Assembly (NCBI GenBank): GCA_023053545.1
Contig: JAKZAN010000001.1
Span: forward strand, 8,018,565 to 8,082,564
Direction of reading: 5' to 3'
Length of the DNA: 64,000 nt
Source: Lepidurus packardi
Lineage: Eukaryota > Arthropoda > Branchiopoda > Notostraca > Triopsidae
Position numbers and translations under genes: made by a program. Every line of letters starts with the position of its first letter. The stretch's first letter is position 1. Below, piece after piece: positions 1-20,679 of the stretch. The notes beneath the pieces were generated by a model. It was not told where the DNA came from. It was given only the letters and a program-made list of their open reading frames with translations, and did no database searches.

Positions 1-7365
<7,365 letters not shown>

Positions 7366-10300
7366 TTTTCTTTTCTAAGAGAGGCTGGGGTGCGTACAGT
7401 TAGTTTCCTGCACTTTTTTTTAGCAGGATTCTGGGTCCATAAGTTACTTCTTTTCCGTAGATAGTTAGCCGGGTCCCAGTTCTCTGGGAGAAAACTGTCC
7501 CGGGCAGTACTGGTTTACTACAGTTACGAGCAGTAGTGAACACGTGCCGGGGTCTTGTGATCTTAGATTTCAAATGGATACCGCAACACTTGGTCACTTC
7601 GGGAGGCAGTCCCTTATGTGGGTTCTATGTGTATGTGTCGGAAAAGAAAAGAAAAAACCCGACGTCGGGCCGACAATGGCGGGTAAGTGATTAAAGGGCG
7701 CACTGTGGAGACAAACACAAGGGGATCGGCGAGTCACATAGGGTTACGGTAACGCAAAAAGTGTGTAGGCAGCAACCTTGGCACAGTCACATGTGAGAAT
7801 GTGCATAACTAGCTACGGTGCAAACGGTTGGCCGAAGACTGGTCGATAGTTGCCAGGAACACTGGAACCTCATGAATGGAAAAGAGCACTGTGTGTCTGC
7901 CTAGTAGGCGGCAGCTTTTAGAAGAGCTTTAGCAAGAAAGACTGTGGTTCCGCTTGCTGCTGTTGCTGCTTCTGCTCCTGCTAACTTCCTCTTCGCATAT
8001 GCCAGCCCCAGAAGAGGACGGTGAGAAAGGTGGGAAACCAGGTTGCTACGAGGTTGAAGGCTTCGTACTGGGTCCGAGCTCGAAAGCTTGTGGGCCTGAG
8101 CTTGGCCATTTACCATGCAGGTAAAAGAGGCGGCCGCGATGCCGCGCGGCATGGAGAAAGGTATCCCAACTTTTTAAACATCGTCGTTGCCAGCCGACGT
8201 CATCTCAGGTGGGGCTCCAAGGTGGTTCCAATTGGCCACCGACGTTGCCACTTTGTAACCCAAAGACCAGCCTTGCATATGGCCGTGTAATGTTGTGGAT
8301 AGCCTTATACCATACTGCATCGATTCCGACGAAAGCGAAAGTCTACCAAAACGCTATTACCACCCGATCATACCATCACCCACCCCCCTCAGGTTTCGGA
8401 TTTCGTTTATTGCTCTTTATACTATTCCGGGGAATGCTCTGCAAAAAGTGTGAATTGTGGGGGGTTCAAAGGTGATTTGCAAATTAGTCCATGAAGGAAA
8501 GGTTGGGGAATTAGGACGAGGTTTTGCTGGCTTTTCGCATCCCGATGCAAAAGAAGATAAATATAAACATAAACATTTTAAAGTTTTCGCTAAGCTCCCG
8601 TTTATCGAAGTGGGGTGAAACGTTTTGGCCGGTATTCTTTTACCGTTCTGTAACGCCCCCAGCCCCGGACTTTTTAGTTTTTCACCTGGACGGTTTTTGA
8701 CTCGGTTTTTCGAAGGTCTGAAGATGGATGGCAATGGCAGTCGTTTTTACGCGTGAAGCTTTTGGGTTTTAACCGCGTCGAGTTGTCCAAGTCAAGAGAG
8801 ACATGATGGGCCCAAAGGACGACCAGACCGAAAGACATGTCGTCCTGGGCTAACACAACAGGTAGGACGACAGCTTCCCTTTGCAGAAACCATCCATCAG
8901 GTGACCGCAAAATACTTATCCAAGCTACCACACTTTGTTTTGTGGGCTTTCTGGCTTGTACAACAAGCAAGACAAGATAAAAAGCTGTGAGTTTTTCGGG
9001 CTTTTATTGCTCAATAGATCTCACATCTTGGCAAATAACTCCTATCAAGTTTATGAAAGCTTAAAGGTAAAGAAAAGGAGTCATTAGGAACAATTAGGGT
9101 TACGCAGAAGACTTAAAGACGGTTTCAGAGTTCGGGGTAAGGAACGTGGGCTGGATAACATCCAAGAGGAGGATGGTGGTTTTGCATGAAAATTAGAAGG
9201 AAGCACTGCATTTATGCTACGTATTGCTTTATTAAGCGTGCAGCCAAAGCGAGTCAAGAGAAAGAGAGCTGCTGGAGTTGTGTGGGCCACCCATCTCGGC
9301 TCCAATGACACACGTCTGGAGGGTCCTCAAGTGTTGATTACGCCGCGCTAATTATCTATAGAAGGCCACCCAAAAGGCCCGGTTCTCTGCTATATTGCGT
9401 GAAAGGGACTTTTCATCTTGAAAAAGTTAAGCAACCCAACAAGCTTTTTTTTTGTATGTGCCCATTAAAAAAAACACACACTCCAAAACCGGTTGTTGAC
9501 AAACGCCAAAAGCAAAAAAACTCGTATTGCTGCAGCAAAAGCCTCGTATCCATAGTAACACATATTTGTATGACAACCTTTTTTTCATTACTTCAATTTC
9601 TCAAATCTTTCTGCTCTCTCTCTTGACTTGTACTTTCAAAATAAAAAAATTTATGTTTTAAAATAGGGAAATTCTTGTCATTATAATCGTTGAGCAGTTC
9701 CCCAGCTGTTGACGTGATCTGCAAACATCTTTAGATTGGTTGTGAACCGTTTTCCTTCCGGTTGTTCCGTATTTCAAGGAGGTGGGAGGGCTGGGCTTAC
9801 GAAATTCCCAGATTGGCGATTCGTGTTGGTGCGAGGGAGTTGTTTTTACGAGCTGCTGGGGGACAATAGTGTCAAGCCGTATTGTGATGTTGTTGGAGCG
9901 TGCATGCCTAGGTTGAGACCGAGAGAAAGAGAGACGGAGAGGAGAGAAAAGGGAGAAGGAGGGAAGAATAAAATTTGCATCTTGCATCTTGGAAACGAAA
10001 GGCTCAGGTATAGTGTGCGTGATGTTTTCCTAGCGCTTGACTGCCTTGGAACCAATCCCGCCACACCAATTCAATCCCTCCAAGCCAATACCGGCCCAGC
10101 CACAGCTTCACCTGCATCATTTTCGCTTACTGTGTTGATAAAGCATGAATCCTAACACACAAGCCTCCTCCATTTCCCCGGACTAAATGGCGCGCTTAGA
10201 CTCTGGATCGCTTGAAGATAGTCCAATGCAAATCAAGTCGCCCGTATAAAAGATGCAAGTTCCGCTCTGTCCTTTTCTTAGGAAACTCCGTATATCAAAA

Positions 10301-10431
10301 CAATGTGAAATTGGGGAGGAAGGCCGCCGTGGTTTCCCGTTCCGGATTTCCGGTTGCAAGCTTTGATCAATTACTTTTTTGAAGTCATTCCCGGGTTTCG
10401 AACGTTGGGAAACGTACTTTTGCTGGAAATA

Positions 10432-10666
10432 CATTTCAATATTGGACTCGATGAGGCAATAGAATATTTCCAATATTTGGAAATTTACGACCGAGTTTGC
10501 ATACAAAAGGGGTTCTCTTACTACTTCAAGAACTTTAGCTTTTACTTCAACTTTAGCTATTACTTGATAGCTAAAAGCCATTTCAATATTGGACTCGATG
10601 TGGCAACCGAATATTTCCAATATTTGGAAATTTACGACCGGGTTTGCGTACAAAGGTGTACTCTTG
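10432..10666. repeat. Duplicated ~88-bp block, 147-bp period
   Basis: Two near-identical copies, about 10432-10519 and 10579-10666, each start with CATTTCAATATTGGACTCGA and share the palindromic core TCCAATATTTGGA and the string GAAATTTACGACC. They differ by a few substitutions. The spacer is A/T-rich with repeated TTAGCTTTTACTTCAAC-like strings. Both strands stay open through the repeat, which explains the overlapping frames of 116 and 156 codons seen here; neither resembles a known protein. Confidence 0.9.
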
Positions 10667-11763
10667 CTGCTTCAACAAATGTGGAAATAAAATTGTTTCG
10701 TTAGTTGCTTAACAGCTGCACTTGTTGACGGAGCCCATTCATTTCACCACTAGAAAAAAAACAACAAAAAAACACCAAAAACATACGAAGACATAGTTTT
10801 AAAAGGTACTCTCCCTTAGACCCCCTTTTAGGTTGAGGCTTATAACTGTGCTTTTTATGTATTTTTAAATATTTCGTTTATACGAATTTTTCTGTAAAGT
10901 GCAGCCAAGAAGAAGACCTTTTACGTGCGCTTTGCACTCCTCTTTTTTACCTCGTCAAGCCCTAAAGTGTGTTGCAGAGGCTAAAATTTAGGGGTATTTT
11001 ATAGACGTGTTGCGGAGGCTCGTTAAGAATAGAATTACCTGTGCATGGTCATCATTTTCTACCCGTGACACACATGACTTAGCTTTGCACTGTTACCTGA
11101 GATTTAGTTACTTTTGCTATGCCCATAATGTCGGTCGAGGAAAGAAAGGCGTAAATGTGTGCTGTGTTGGTTGGTTGACGTGTCCTGCAGCCAAAGTCCA
11201 TAAATTAATGGCGGGGAATGTGCAAAGTGACAAGCTGCAAAAGAAAAGAACAGAACATTGGGAAACTGTAAATTTGTATTTATTTTTTTGTACAGCCAAA
11301 AGAAATCTTTTTGTGTGTGGAAGGCAGAATATTATTGCCCTTAACCTTGTATAACCAACGCATTATATTACACATTAAAGGGGAGGACTTCAGACTGCTT
11401 CGGTAAGACTAAAAATGAAAGCCTTCCGGGACAAAAATATGTTTGTTTTCTTCTTTTGTCTTATGGAGCAAACATCGTCTGAAGCAAAAAAAAAGTGTTA
11501 GCTGGAAGGTAAAAGTTCTGGGGCAACAATGCTAAGAGCAGCAGCAGCAGCTTTAGGTGATGCCCTGTTTAACTGTGTTAACGACCAGACTCGTATTATT
11601 GTTGGCTTGAATTATTAGCTTTGGAAGTCGTATATAGCTTTGGTTGGTTAGAACCGTGGCCGAGAGAACAATGCAGCGTATCTTCATAAAACATGGGTCC
11701 ACGCTACATCAGTGGCAACAAAAAGGTGCCAAGAAAAGATTAGCTACAGAAGCGTATAAGGAT

Positions 11764-11777
11764 GGGGGGGGGGGGGG
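11764..11777. repeat. Poly-G run
   Basis: Fourteen consecutive G bases in noncoding DNA. A similar G run is at 14466-14479. Confidence 0.95.
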
Positions 11778-14700
11778 TTATCCGTGTATACCAGAAGCTT
11801 TTATATTGCATGGCAGGTGATATGCATAGCCCTTTAAAAAACGAAAAAAATGAGTTTTCTTTTCATTTTTGCCTTCTCCCTTGTACCTACTTGGTGTCAC
11901 CTTTTTGGTATGGAGTTGGTAGCTATGGCTGTTCTCTCCGTACTGTGCAAGTTCTCGCATCTTTGGCTCTCCGAAATAAGCTTCATTTACATTCTTTAGT
12001 ATGATGAGCATCGTCTTTTTTCTCTAAAAGACAAACGAAAGGCTCGTCTCCTGCTGGTTCACTTTATTTCATGGCATCAACCTAAGACTGCTTTATAGTT
12101 GAGAACATATAAACGAAATAAGAATAATGGCCAGTGGGAAAGATTCTTAGGTTGGCACAAAAACATGCTTGTGGATTGAAATATGGAGGTTGAACTTTGC
12201 ATAAGCGACAGACGTGAGTCAAATTTATGGTTATCTTGACTCTACAAATCCAGTCCAGGTTTGCATTGTTGCACTTCATTCCGATCCCTTTTTGCCTCCC
12301 AATTCCTCTGGGTACTTTTTAATGATCCTTGGAGAGATTGCATCCAACGTTGAGAAAAAAAATAAAAGTGAATAGTTCAATTAGCTAAAGTTTTTCAGTT
12401 CATTTCATGACGAAAGAGATACGCTATTCCATTGTGGCTCGGATTAGAAGACGGTTCCTTTGGTCGTTGAGACCAAGGTAATCGAAAAACGGGGTAAAGC
12501 GTGAGAACATAGGTCAAAAGAATGTTGAGAAAATATTTTGGCGGCTTGGGATCCATGCTTTTAGTCCATTGGAAAAAGGCTCCGCCAACTGTACGCAAAT
12601 TAGTATGAGTACGATAAAAAGCCCGTGTAAGTCACCTTCCTCGCTCTCCTGTCTTTTCGACAAGTGCGTACAAGATAGGTCAGATTCCACTTTGATAAAC
12701 CTGAGCAGAAACCGGCAAGGTATTGACCGTGAGAACTTGACCTGTGTACGTCCGTGTATGTGTTGTGATCCCTGTTTTGGCTTCTTACCTGGCCTGCCTT
12801 CCTACAAATTGACACAGTCTTGCCATTTTTCGCATGATTGTTAGCGAAAAACCTCGACTTTTTTGTTTTTGGGATCGGGCGAAGGGAGTCGCTTTGCCTT
12901 CCTAATTGACCCAGCTATGCATGCCGGAAGCTGTTGCCCGGGCTGGGACTGTTAGTTCCTCCCAAAGATTTCAACATCACCTCTGTGTGGGCTCAAATGG
13001 CTTGAACGGTTTGCAATGGATTCCTAGACTCGTCCATAGCACATACCACCCCCTCTCTCTCCGAAATGCCCGTATGGAGTATGGCTTACGTAGCATCTGT
13101 GTGTTAGGTTTAGAAACCCATTTTCTTTATCGATGGTGACAGATCCAAAGGAGCATCTTTTTTTCTATTCAGATCCTCGTTGCTTTCATCAAAAGAGCAG
13201 ATTAATCGTAATGCTTTCCTAAATCAGCTTGGGGCTTACCACTCCAGAGAGGCCCCAAGCAGCCAGCAGGTAAAACCACTCTATTGTCCATCGATACAGA
13301 GCTATCGAGTGTGAGTGCATGACAGCAACAAGCAGGACATTGAAAAGTATACAGTAAAAGAAGGGATGGATCTCTAGCCTCTTATATATACCGTATGAAA
13401 AGCTGAGCAAACACGGGATCCATATTGTTGCTCTATTCATGAGACGATGCATCTGCTTGCTTTTGGGCAGCGAGGATTAGTGTCCAGGTCGACGTCCGTC
13501 GAGTGATCCGTATAGGTTCTTCGTGATCAGTGTCAACAAGGGGGGCTTTCTTTTCGGGGGTTTGTTGTAGTCAAGAGCGTATAAAGCACGCGTACATTTT
13601 AAGCACTGTCTATGTCTATGTGGTTGTTTGGCTCCCCTATTCTCATTCTCTGTGTAGAGTGCTTAAAGTCATCCCCGCCTTTTTAAGGTACTTGGGGTTT
13701 TTAAAAGTTAAGACGTTTCCGAGGAAAACTTTTACAGGGGAAGATAAAAAAAGTGCTTATAAAGATGATCAATTGAGTGATTTTTCACCTGCCTGGGTGG
13801 GCGATGGAGTCCGTCGTGAGGGTCAACAATGCGTAATGACAACGTCCTGAGTAGAACCTGTCCGATGCCGCTCCGGGAGGTCTTCTTTAACACTTCTTCC
13901 CCCGCACGGCACCGTCTTATGGTTATCATCTGCAATCGTGTCACGCATGCAGCTTTGTTTTGCTTGAACTCGGCTGTGTTCCGTATTCTGTGAGCCATGC
14001 CAAGCAGTCTCACCTACTGCGCCAAACGGCGGGATAAGCCCCATAAAGCCATGATTTGATGCTGTCGTTTGATTTTCTCTTCTGAGAAAACAGAGAACAT
14101 TGTGTGTGTCCCTGTGTATAGCCAGTGACTCATCCCATTCATCGAGTCAAGAAAGAACGGAAAAGTTTGAACTTTTTTCCGGCTAATTTATTTATTTAGT
14201 GTTCTTTTCGGCTATTGCAGGGTTAGGAATGAATGAGGAATATGTTAGGCATGTTGGTTAGGTGGGATCTCAATGTTTGGGTCCCAGGTAAATGCAGTTA
14301 AGAAGAGTACGACCTCCCACTCTCATTTATGCCTGTCAGCCTGTGTTTGATCAATTACTTTGTTGTGCGCGGCTGGGCACATGAGCATCACTATGTGTTC
14401 TCGAGTGGGATGTTTGTTGCAAAGCAAAAGGGCCCTCCTCAATATGAACCGTGACAGTAGAGGTTGGGGGGGGGGGGGGTAAGCCGAGATATATTTTGAA
14501 TAGGAAGGAAGGGCAATTTTGTATAAAAGACCATATAATAACGGTTGCCGTATAACAATACCTGTTGCGATGCCTCGTGCAGTGGAAAATGATGATAGTG
14601 TGCGACCAACTTTACGCTTTTGTCAGGTGCCAAACACTGGCCAAGGCTATTGTCTTGGTTGTTGGTTGTATAGGTCGGAGCCTGTAACGCTTTAACACAC

Positions 14701-17700
14701 CGTAACACCGGGGACGGCTTTTTTCTTTCTTTTTGTTTTCGTAATTATGAGGTACTAAACAGTTGTTTTCCAATTAAAGGACAGATCCAAAGCCCATTAT
14801 AATGAAAACGTGAAAAGACATTGTAGTTTCGGCTTGGGAAAACTGTTCGGATAATGGAAAATGGCCCGAAAGGAGTGAGAAACCCCAGCATATAGTTATA
14901 GGTGGCGAGGGCGGTTACCGTAGTCACGTCATGTAGCAGCACGAAAGACTTTTTGTCGTCTATAGCACGCCATCATTTCCCAATGTATTTCAAATACAAG
15001 GGTCGTGATCTTGTCATTCATCGGCAACAAAGTCATGATACTCCTGATCTTTTCGCGGAAGTTTCCTCGACGTAATTTATCTTATTTCCTTGGCATGTCT
15101 TTTTTAAGAACCATTTTTTTGCTTGGGTTTTCTTTTCGTTTAAGTATTTTCCTTTGTATTTTCAACTAAATATTCCGGGGTTTATCTTCCCGCGTGTGTG
15201 AAGTGCTAAGCCCCGTACGTGAATATATCCACTACTGCGGTCGGATTTGGGGAGGAGGGGAAGCATGATTGTTTCTGGCTTTGGAAGTTATTTCAGAAAA
15301 AAAAAGGCTTTTTCTGTGATGGTGCTGCTGCTGGGGGTCTCTTTTACCTCGGAGGTCCTCCGCCTCCTTTCACCTTTGATGAAGATGGAAGATGCTTATA
15401 GGCAGAACATCGGTTTCACCTTCGCTTAACCCCATAGCCAAATGAAAATGAAGTCGACCGGCACCGCCTAACTAAATTAGTGTCCTGTACAATTTACCTC
15501 ACCAGTCCTAGCTGGGATGGGTTATGGCACTTAATCTAAAGCCTCTCTGGTGCCCTTCTAATCTTCTTCTTCTTTGTATAGTTTATTTTTTCATGTCCTC
15601 CCTAAACTGAAGTTGGAGCCTCACTTTGTAAAACTGACAACTATTATCGTTTTCGTTGTCTATCACCTTCTCCATGAATTATCCCCAACTGATGTGCTCA
15701 TTAGGAGTACTTCAAGCGTTCAAGCGACCAATTCCCCAATTAGTTGTCCTGCCAATCAAGCATCCGAAAAGACCCCCAAAAGTGTCTTGTTTTATATCCT
15801 TTGGCAGCATTTAAGCGAGGTATGAGAGATGCCCGACCAAGATTATGAATTGGCAACTCGGGAACATGTAGGAAAAAGATTTTGGCCCAGTCTTCGCCAC
15901 GTATACAAACACGGATAATAAGCTTCTAATCAGCACTCGAAGAGCTCAAGGAGAGGACTCTTAGGAGCCCAAGAGTGGGGAAACCCGTTCCGGAAATCGG
16001 AGCAGAAAGACATAAAGAAGAGAAGACAAGTGGGTTAATTTGGAATGTTAAAGAAGCAATTGTTGGGTTGCACACTGCGATGCACTGCACCGCGCAGGGG
16101 CGGTCTCCCTTTCGATGTTCACCTTCCTTTTGGGAAACTGCGTGGGGTTTTTGGCTTACATTGGAGTTTTGGAGGCTGCCTATTGTGTGCCTGTCATCAT
16201 GGCAAAAACCTTTAAGAACAAAGCTCACCTTTGGATCCGATGCGATGGATCCGCGAGACCACACATAAGCTAATGGGACAAATATAATTCGTGACCGTTC
16301 AGGCGCTACCAAAGCCCTTCCTATCGGAAGATCTAAACCTGGTTCTCAGTCTCTATAGTATCACACGATTATGAACTTTATGAATCGGTGCCAGGTTTTT
16401 AAAAGGTCATTGACCAAATGACGACACAATAGTTCCGTTACAGATGACTAGTTCGGTTAATTCAGCCTTCATCTGGGAAATTCTTGTGACGGTGAAAGTT
16501 TATTTTCTAATTTTAGTTTTAGTTTTTTAGGAATAGCCATGAGCGAGAATTGGAACAGTTTGTAGGAGGTTCCCAGCCTTCCAAGTAGCCTCAACCGCCG
16601 CCTGCCAATTATGCCATTGGGACTCAATCTAATCAAGGGCACTTACGTGCAAGTTTTTACCTAACCCGTAACTTAAGGTGGGCTAATAATTCTCTCGACC
16701 TGTAAAAAAATGGTTAGGCTCCACACCATACCACAAAATACCTCTGCATCTCTGTGCCCTCCCCCATCATCCCGAAAAAAAATATAGAGAGAAATAACAC
16801 TTGCAAACCCCTCGAAACCACTGTCCGTCACGCAGACTTCTGGCAGGGCTGATGGCAAACGGTCTGTACCATCAACACAGGTAAAACGGAAAAAGGAGTA
16901 AGACCAAAGTCTTAACTATCGGGGTACGTGATAGCGAAAAACGAGGCACGGGAAAAAGCTTCCAGCTTTTCCATGTTTTACGAGGTCTTTTATTTTCTAT
17001 GACAAGTTCGTGTTTCCCTTGGCTAGCAAATGGGTGTATAGATATGCTAAGTTGAGGGAATTTGGAAACGACTTCCCACTACATCGCGCCTGAGCAACAA
17101 TTTACTTAAGAAAGTTTCCGTTAAAAAAAATAAAAATTTTAAAAAGGGAGAGGGAAAAGAACTGTTTTTAGCAAACGCTTTGAGACACTCCAGGTAAAAA
17201 TCTCTTTATTCGTTATTCTATGCCATAGCAAACACTTTAAGAGGCGATAAAGATTCGAATAAAAGGAGTTTGGTCATTGTCATTAAGGGAAACAGAAAAA
17301 GTAGTCAAGAAGATGGGCCATTTGTAAGAGGGGTAATAGCCAGCAAAAAGGTTGAGCTTTTCTGAATAAAAGAGAACGGAAGTCGTAAAGCCAGGGCAGA
17401 TTCTGAAAGGACGAATTAAATTTTTGGGGATCGTATTAAGTTTCCAAAATCAGTCCATTCCAAAGGAAAGATTGCTTGGGAATCTTTTTGTATTTTTTAG
17501 ATTGTGTGGGTAATAATTGTCTTTTTTACACGTCGTTAAAAATATGACTTTTTCTTCTTTTTTTCAGAAGGCTCAGAGGTATTTTTTCGTGTTATCTTAT
17601 TTCGGGGAGATGTCAAGGATCTCATCATGAAAGCTTGGGTGTTTACAAAGGGTGAAAGGGTCGGGGAAATGTGGGGGAATGCGTTATACTCCATCAAGTT

Positions 17701-18994
17701 AATTTGGCCTTTGGCTTATACCTTTCCATTCACACTTCCTGTGATCCTGTGTGAAAATTACCTGCAGGCCGCCCTACCCACCCACTCACTAACAGCGTTG
17801 CAGCCAGTCAGTAATGTCTTCATTCAGTCTGGTGTTTTGTGTGTATACACGCACACACCGCCTTCTGCGCCAAGCCAAACTTATAGCAAGAAGGAAAAAC
17901 AATGACGAGGCCGGTCAACATCGTATGCGTCAAACTTAGACGAGCAAGCAAAGCGATCTGAGATACATCCTTTTTATTATTGTTTTAAAATTTAGTGGCC
18001 CGAAAACCTGTACCATAAAGATAATATTGTGTCGATCCACACATCCTGTACCTCATTTGCTGAAAATCAACAGTTGCACTTAGGTCTTGTGAACATATAT
18101 CTAGTACTCTTAAGTGTAATTTCCACAAATGTATTATTTTTTAAAGCTTTTTTATTTACGGAGTTTTAATCTCAGGACGTTCTTCTTTCTACAGATCTCA
18201 AGAAAAACATGCCCATTTTCTGGGTAATTACATCTGGCTGAACATGCTTTTATTTTTATCTATGTCGTCATCAGTTATCTAGTTATGCACTACCGTGATA
18301 ATTAATTTTCAACTCGCGAAGAATTGCGTCCGTCTACTATTTGATGTACAGTTAGGGATTGCTATCATGGTTCAACAGGTTTCAATTCGCATACACACAT
18401 CTATACAGAGAGTGAAAAACATTCGCTTTTTAGTCGAAACGAACTTGGAATAACGGTTGGCATTTTTTTGAGTGTTCGAAGATGACGAATTGCTTCCTCT
18501 GACGACCGTTATAAATTAATATTTTGATAGTTGTATCGTGATCTAGCCGTGAGCATTTCATCTTGTACCTTTTCTGGCGGTTTTTCTGCGTTGCATAGAA
18601 TGAGGCAAAATAGTGTCCTTTACTATGTTTAGCCAATTCTTCTCTTTATGGTAAAGACAGATCCTGCTCGATGCCAAGTGAGTTATGAAAGCAAGTTTTA
18701 TTTTTACTTTGCACTATTGAACCAATGGAAGCTATGTAGTACATAATCCCTTACATGGAGTTCTTGTCAGCGCATAAATCGTAACCCGTTTATTTTGTTG
18801 GGAAGATGACTTTCATGTAATAAAACCTGGTACGTGCGCTAGAGCACGCAAATCAGGTGGCTTGAACGTCCATGTGTTAAATCCTGAACAGTATACCATC
18901 CATCATTTTCACTTTTATCCTCATTTTAGCATTCATTTTTAGCGTGTCAGAAGTCTCTGGATGGTTTAGTTGATACTGGTTTTGTTGGGAGGGA

Positions 18995-19013
18995 ATGCAA
19001 ACAAGTATTTGCA
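18995..19013. promoter_or_regulatory. Inverted octamer-like pair (speculative)
   Basis: TGCAAACAAGTATTTGCA is an inverted repeat of TGCAAA/TTTGCA, resembling two opposed POU-factor octamers (ATGCAAAT / ATTTGCAT). It lies in the Wnt1-Wnt9 interval, 3' of Wnt9. Short palindromes occur by chance, so this is only a pointer. Confidence 0.15.
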
Positions 19014-20679
19014 TGGGATTTGACGGCGCAAGAAGGTAACGCTCATTTTCAAGTTTCGAACTGCCTGCGCGCCATATATACTTTACCTAGGTATCGCCCC
19101 TCGCTGATGAGAGTGTGGCTTCGTGTATGTACGTGTGTGTGTAAGTGTGTATGTCTATATGTACTGAAATAATGTAGACTGATGTGCTGAAGAAGCATAA
19201 ACGACGTTGAAGAGGCGCTTAAAAGGGCTCGGCGCGGCTCTGTAGCGACTTAAGAAGTTCAAGAATGCCGTCCTCATCGACCACCCATCGATTTTGACAC
19301 TAGTGAGAGAACCTTGAGGCAGGAACTTGCAAGTCTCGAAGATCTTATTCCGACTCAAAACTCTTGGGGAACCCTCACCTCCTGTGTTGTGTGAGCATCA
19401 CACGGCTCTTTTCTTCTCCGTTCATCCTTGGAGAGCTCATTTCTGCATACTGGAAATGTATATGAACGGAAGGGCATATGTATGCAAGGGTGTCCTCTGC
19501 TTCCACTTCCTTACTTTACCTGTCCCAAAAGGTAAAGCTAAAGGTGAAAACGGAGGAGGGACTCCTTAGCCAAGGGTTTTTGCATGTGAATGTGATCCAT
19601 GCAGCAGCCGTGGCTTCGCGGTGGCTTTCAACGGCGGCCACGGGCGAACACACACAAAAGCTTGAATGCGTGCCATCGAGCTAACCAAGCGATGTCTGTC
19701 GTCGAAGAAAAGAAGGGAGAAACCGACTTGTCGACACCCGGGCCTCGCATATTATTGACCGAGCATGGTAATTTTCAGCATCCGCATTATTGCAGCGAAA
19801 AGAGATACAAGAAAGCTTGACACACACAAAGAGAAATCATGCCACGACATCCAAACGATATTTTGAATATTGAGGACATATCTTGGCTCTCCTGGGTGTC
19901 TTTTAAATCCGTAGAAAAATAGATCGTGATGGTATTTTTGCACTTCAAAGCAGCATAAACACGTCTAAAGCCTTTAGTTTCCGTCGAGATGGTTTTTTAG
20001 GTTCGAGGGGTACGATTGCATTCTTGCGTCTTATCTTTGGAGTTAATTTAATAAGAATTTTAACTTGTGAGAAAGATCTTTTCCTTAGATTTTCTTTTTT
20101 AGTTTTCTTTCAGGCTTTGTGTTCTCTTTTTTGAAGGCAAATCGGAAGCGAAGAAAGAGCAGGCCATGCCATCTGTCAGTGAGAATGCAACCTCATGCAC
20201 AGGTGTTACATGAAGACAAACAGAAATGTATGCGGGTATTAGTGTTCGACGCCATTTCTACCGCATGTTTCCGTCTTGGTAAAAACTGAAGTCCTTAAGT
20301 TCAGTTTCTTACGTAACCCTTTCCTGCGGTTGTGAAAACCCGTTGACATTGTAATGAAAACTTGAAAGCAAAACGTTTCAGAAAGAAACCTCCGAGTAGT
20401 TTGGTGGTAGAAGTTTATATTTCACGAGCTCCGAATATCCTAGCATGTAACCATGTATACGAATGAGAGGTAGGGGTACGGTGGGGTGCATTGCTTGACG
20501 TCATAGTTTTAATGATTTGTTTTGTATTCAGTCTTACAAACAGATTATCAAATGTCTTTCATGTACGCTATCACGCTGTACTAGTCTACTATTCGTAATT
20601 AAATAGGAACTTTTCGATGTACAGTACATGACCTACCATTGGGCTATAATAACGGGTTTAAGGGTTTTGGGATTAGTGC

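Larger units (their letters stand above)
7366..20679. other. 13-kb interval between Wnt1 and Wnt9, no protein gene supported
   Basis: I find no open frame with a recognisable domain and no spliceable chain of exons in either strand. It contains a duplicated 88-bp block (10432-10666), poly-G runs at 11764-11777 and 14466-14479, and an inverted octamer-like pair at 18995-19013. The Wnt1 promoter and 5' UTR must lie just right of 7365. The Wnt9 3' UTR lies left of 20680. The rest may be cis-regulatory DNA of the cluster, by analogy with wingless, but the sequence alone does not show it. Confidence 0.55.

Noticed and set aside
9736-10155. Plus-strand open frame of 139 codons
   Set aside because: No recognisable domain, overlapping open frames on the other strand, no splice context.
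10183-10704. Overlapping open frames of 156 and 116 codons on opposite strands
   Set aside because: Both span the duplicated 88-bp block; the openness comes from the repeat and neither resembles a protein family.
11007-11354. Plus-strand open frame of 115 codons
   Set aside because: Cys/His content looked finger-like at first, but no C2H2 spacing is present.
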